A program made the translations under genes and the position numbers. DNA of 64,000 bases from Heliocidaris erythrogramma (Eukaryota > Echinodermata > Echinoidea > Camarodonta > Echinometridae): the NCBI GenBank assembly GCA_025617745.1, contig CM046863.1, forward strand, positions 806,001-870,000. Reading direction: 5' to 3'. Positions within the stretch are counted from its first letter, which is position 1. Every line of letters begins with the position of its first letter. Shown here piece after piece: positions 63,086-64,000 of the stretch. The notes beneath the pieces were generated by a model. It did no database searches and was not told the origin of the DNA. It was given only the letters and a program-made list of their open reading frames with translations.

Positions 63086-63713
63086 CCTACCCCCTGGACA
63101 ACCACCCCCTGGACAGCTACCCTAAGACAACTACCCCAAGGGCAACCACCCCCGGATAACTACCCCCAGAAAACTCCCCCTAGGACAACTACCCCCTGGA
63201 CAACTACCCCCCGGACAACCACCCCCTAGGACAACTACCCCCAGCGTATTTTTTTCTGTCAGGATTTGCGCCACTGACAAGAGAGGGCAGTATTTGAGCG
63301 TCAAGAAGCCCCGTTTTGGAGACTTTGAGACTACAACTTTAAGACTTGTATTTTCTCTCAGTTTCACCTTACTTTATTTCAGCAAAAGAAAATTTTGTCA
63401 ATGATACTTTCCTAAATTCTAACACCCCTTAGCCTGCCGAGGCTCGAACTCGTGATTCCTTCATGACGAGCACAACGTGAATCCGAATGCGCCACACAAG
63501 GAATTGCGAGACTCGTTAGCTTATTTTATTATATCCCTACAATTTGTTTTTCATGAATATTCATGCCGACTAGTCTTGACGGAATAAACCGTATTGTCAC
63601 CCCTCTTGACTCTTAAATACTGCCCTCTCTCGTCGGGTGGCTCAAGTCCTGACAGAAAAAAATATAGCCCCCCGGACAACTACCCCAGGACAACCACCCT
63701 CTAGGAAAAGTAC
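63086..63713. mobile_element. Third minisatellite-armed fold-back element
   Basis: The left outer arm (63086-63242) is a tandem array of about 16-bp units, CTGGACAACTACCCCC; a shorter array lies at 63667-63713. Just inside, 63247-63305 and 63605-63664 are inverted (TTTTTTTCTGTCAGGA, GAGAGGGCAGTATTT and inverses). However, both outer arrays read in the same strand sense, so only the inner arms are truly inverted. Confidence 0.62.
63432..63501 (-). tRNA. tRNA-like sequence (tRNA pseudogene or SINE head)
   Basis: The minus strand contains TGGCGCATTCGG (A-box-like) and GAGTTCGAGCCTC (B-box-like) about 45 bp apart, flanked by roughly complementary CCTTGTG/CGGCAGG-type ends that do not pair well. 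It is probably a tRNA-derived retroposed fragment in the loop of the fold-back, not a functional tRNA. Confidence 0.45.
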
Positions 63714-63715
63714 CC

Positions 63716-64000
63716 CAAATTGGACTTAACATCACATTGAACAAGATTCTGCTCGTTCGCTACGCTCGCTCGCCAAAATATGGCCTTTAGCAAAATTTCT
63801 GCCCGGACCTGCAACAATAAAGCCCAGATAATATACCAAATTTTATTAAAAGAGAAGTGTTTGTTTTCGCTCATGCTTGCTCGCTTAATTGTGACCCGCC
63901 ACCTCAAAACCTACAGTAAGCCGCACGGACCACAACGTAGCAAACAGCCCAAAATAGTAAATTTGCTTGGATCAGTCGATTTTCTGTTTTTGATAGAAAT
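63716..64000. other. Right edge; nothing recognised
   Basis: Contains CGTTCGCTACGCTCGCTCG near 63754, a short self-similar CGCT-rich stretch, otherwise unremarkable. Confidence 0.45.

Noticed and set aside
63432-63501. Functional tRNA gene
   Set aside because: Box-like motifs are present, but the acceptor and anticodon stems do not pair convincingly and it sits in a transposon loop.

Overview
The window is animal nuclear DNA: AT-rich, with phase-consistent spliced exons, long introns and dense, nested repeats. It is most likely from an echinoderm, and I favour a sea urchin. The reasons are fold-back transposons whose arms are tandem 15-bp and longer minisatellites (an architecture described for the sea urchin TU family), tRNA-derived SINEs, Tc1, Penelope-like and CR1-like elements, and many long poly-C/poly-G tracts. 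The species call is inference.

Left part (0.8-36.3 kb). One plus-strand gene can be assembled from eight exons: 776-854, 1720-2022, 2556-2900, 6738-7040, 8753-8824, 27856-27960, 29788-29957 and 35936-36274. Every junction has AG/GT borders and matching phase (1-1 through exon 7, then 0), giving 1716 nt, a 571-residue protein plus stop. The product reads as a type I immunoglobulin-superfamily receptor: signal peptide, V-like Ig domain, second Ig domain, Cys-rich third Ig-like domain, short stalk, one membrane helix, and a cytoplasmic tail with several tyrosine motifs (YAEI, YMDM, YENT) and a PDZ-type C terminus (TTYL). A poly(A) signal lies 77 bp after the stop. About 2.2 kb further on, two tandem copies of a roughly 103-bp segment each form a possible phase-1 terminal exon with a membrane helix and very short tail. 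They could be alternative 3' ends of this gene or the remains of a paralogue.

Introns. The 19-kb intron 5 holds a Tc1 element (9.05-15.93 kb) into which a gypsy-type LTR retrotransposon inserted, a second Tc1 remnant inside a fold-back MITE (the uninterrupted site is visible in another MITE copy at 40.4-40.9 kb), and a 2.5-kb TU-like fold-back. Intron 3 holds a large inverted repeat with a TIR transposon in one arm, a SINE and a LINE remnant. Intron 7 holds Penelope-like element copies head to head, hammerhead-ribozyme-like cores, and a fold-back with TIRs starting in the motif CAGTGTGTCCCAG.

Right part (36.3-64 kb). I see no well-supported host gene here. There are LINE fragments (an L1-like RT remnant at 42.8-44.2 kb), nested MITEs (46.7-48.6 kb), a 3-kb fold-back with 15-bp-repeat arms (55.0-58.0 kb), a possible minus-strand exon at 60.1-60.3 kb, two tiny palindromic insertions bordered by an 8-bp direct repeat (61.7 kb), and a third minisatellite-armed fold-back (63.1-63.7 kb). 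Large stretches show nothing I can name.
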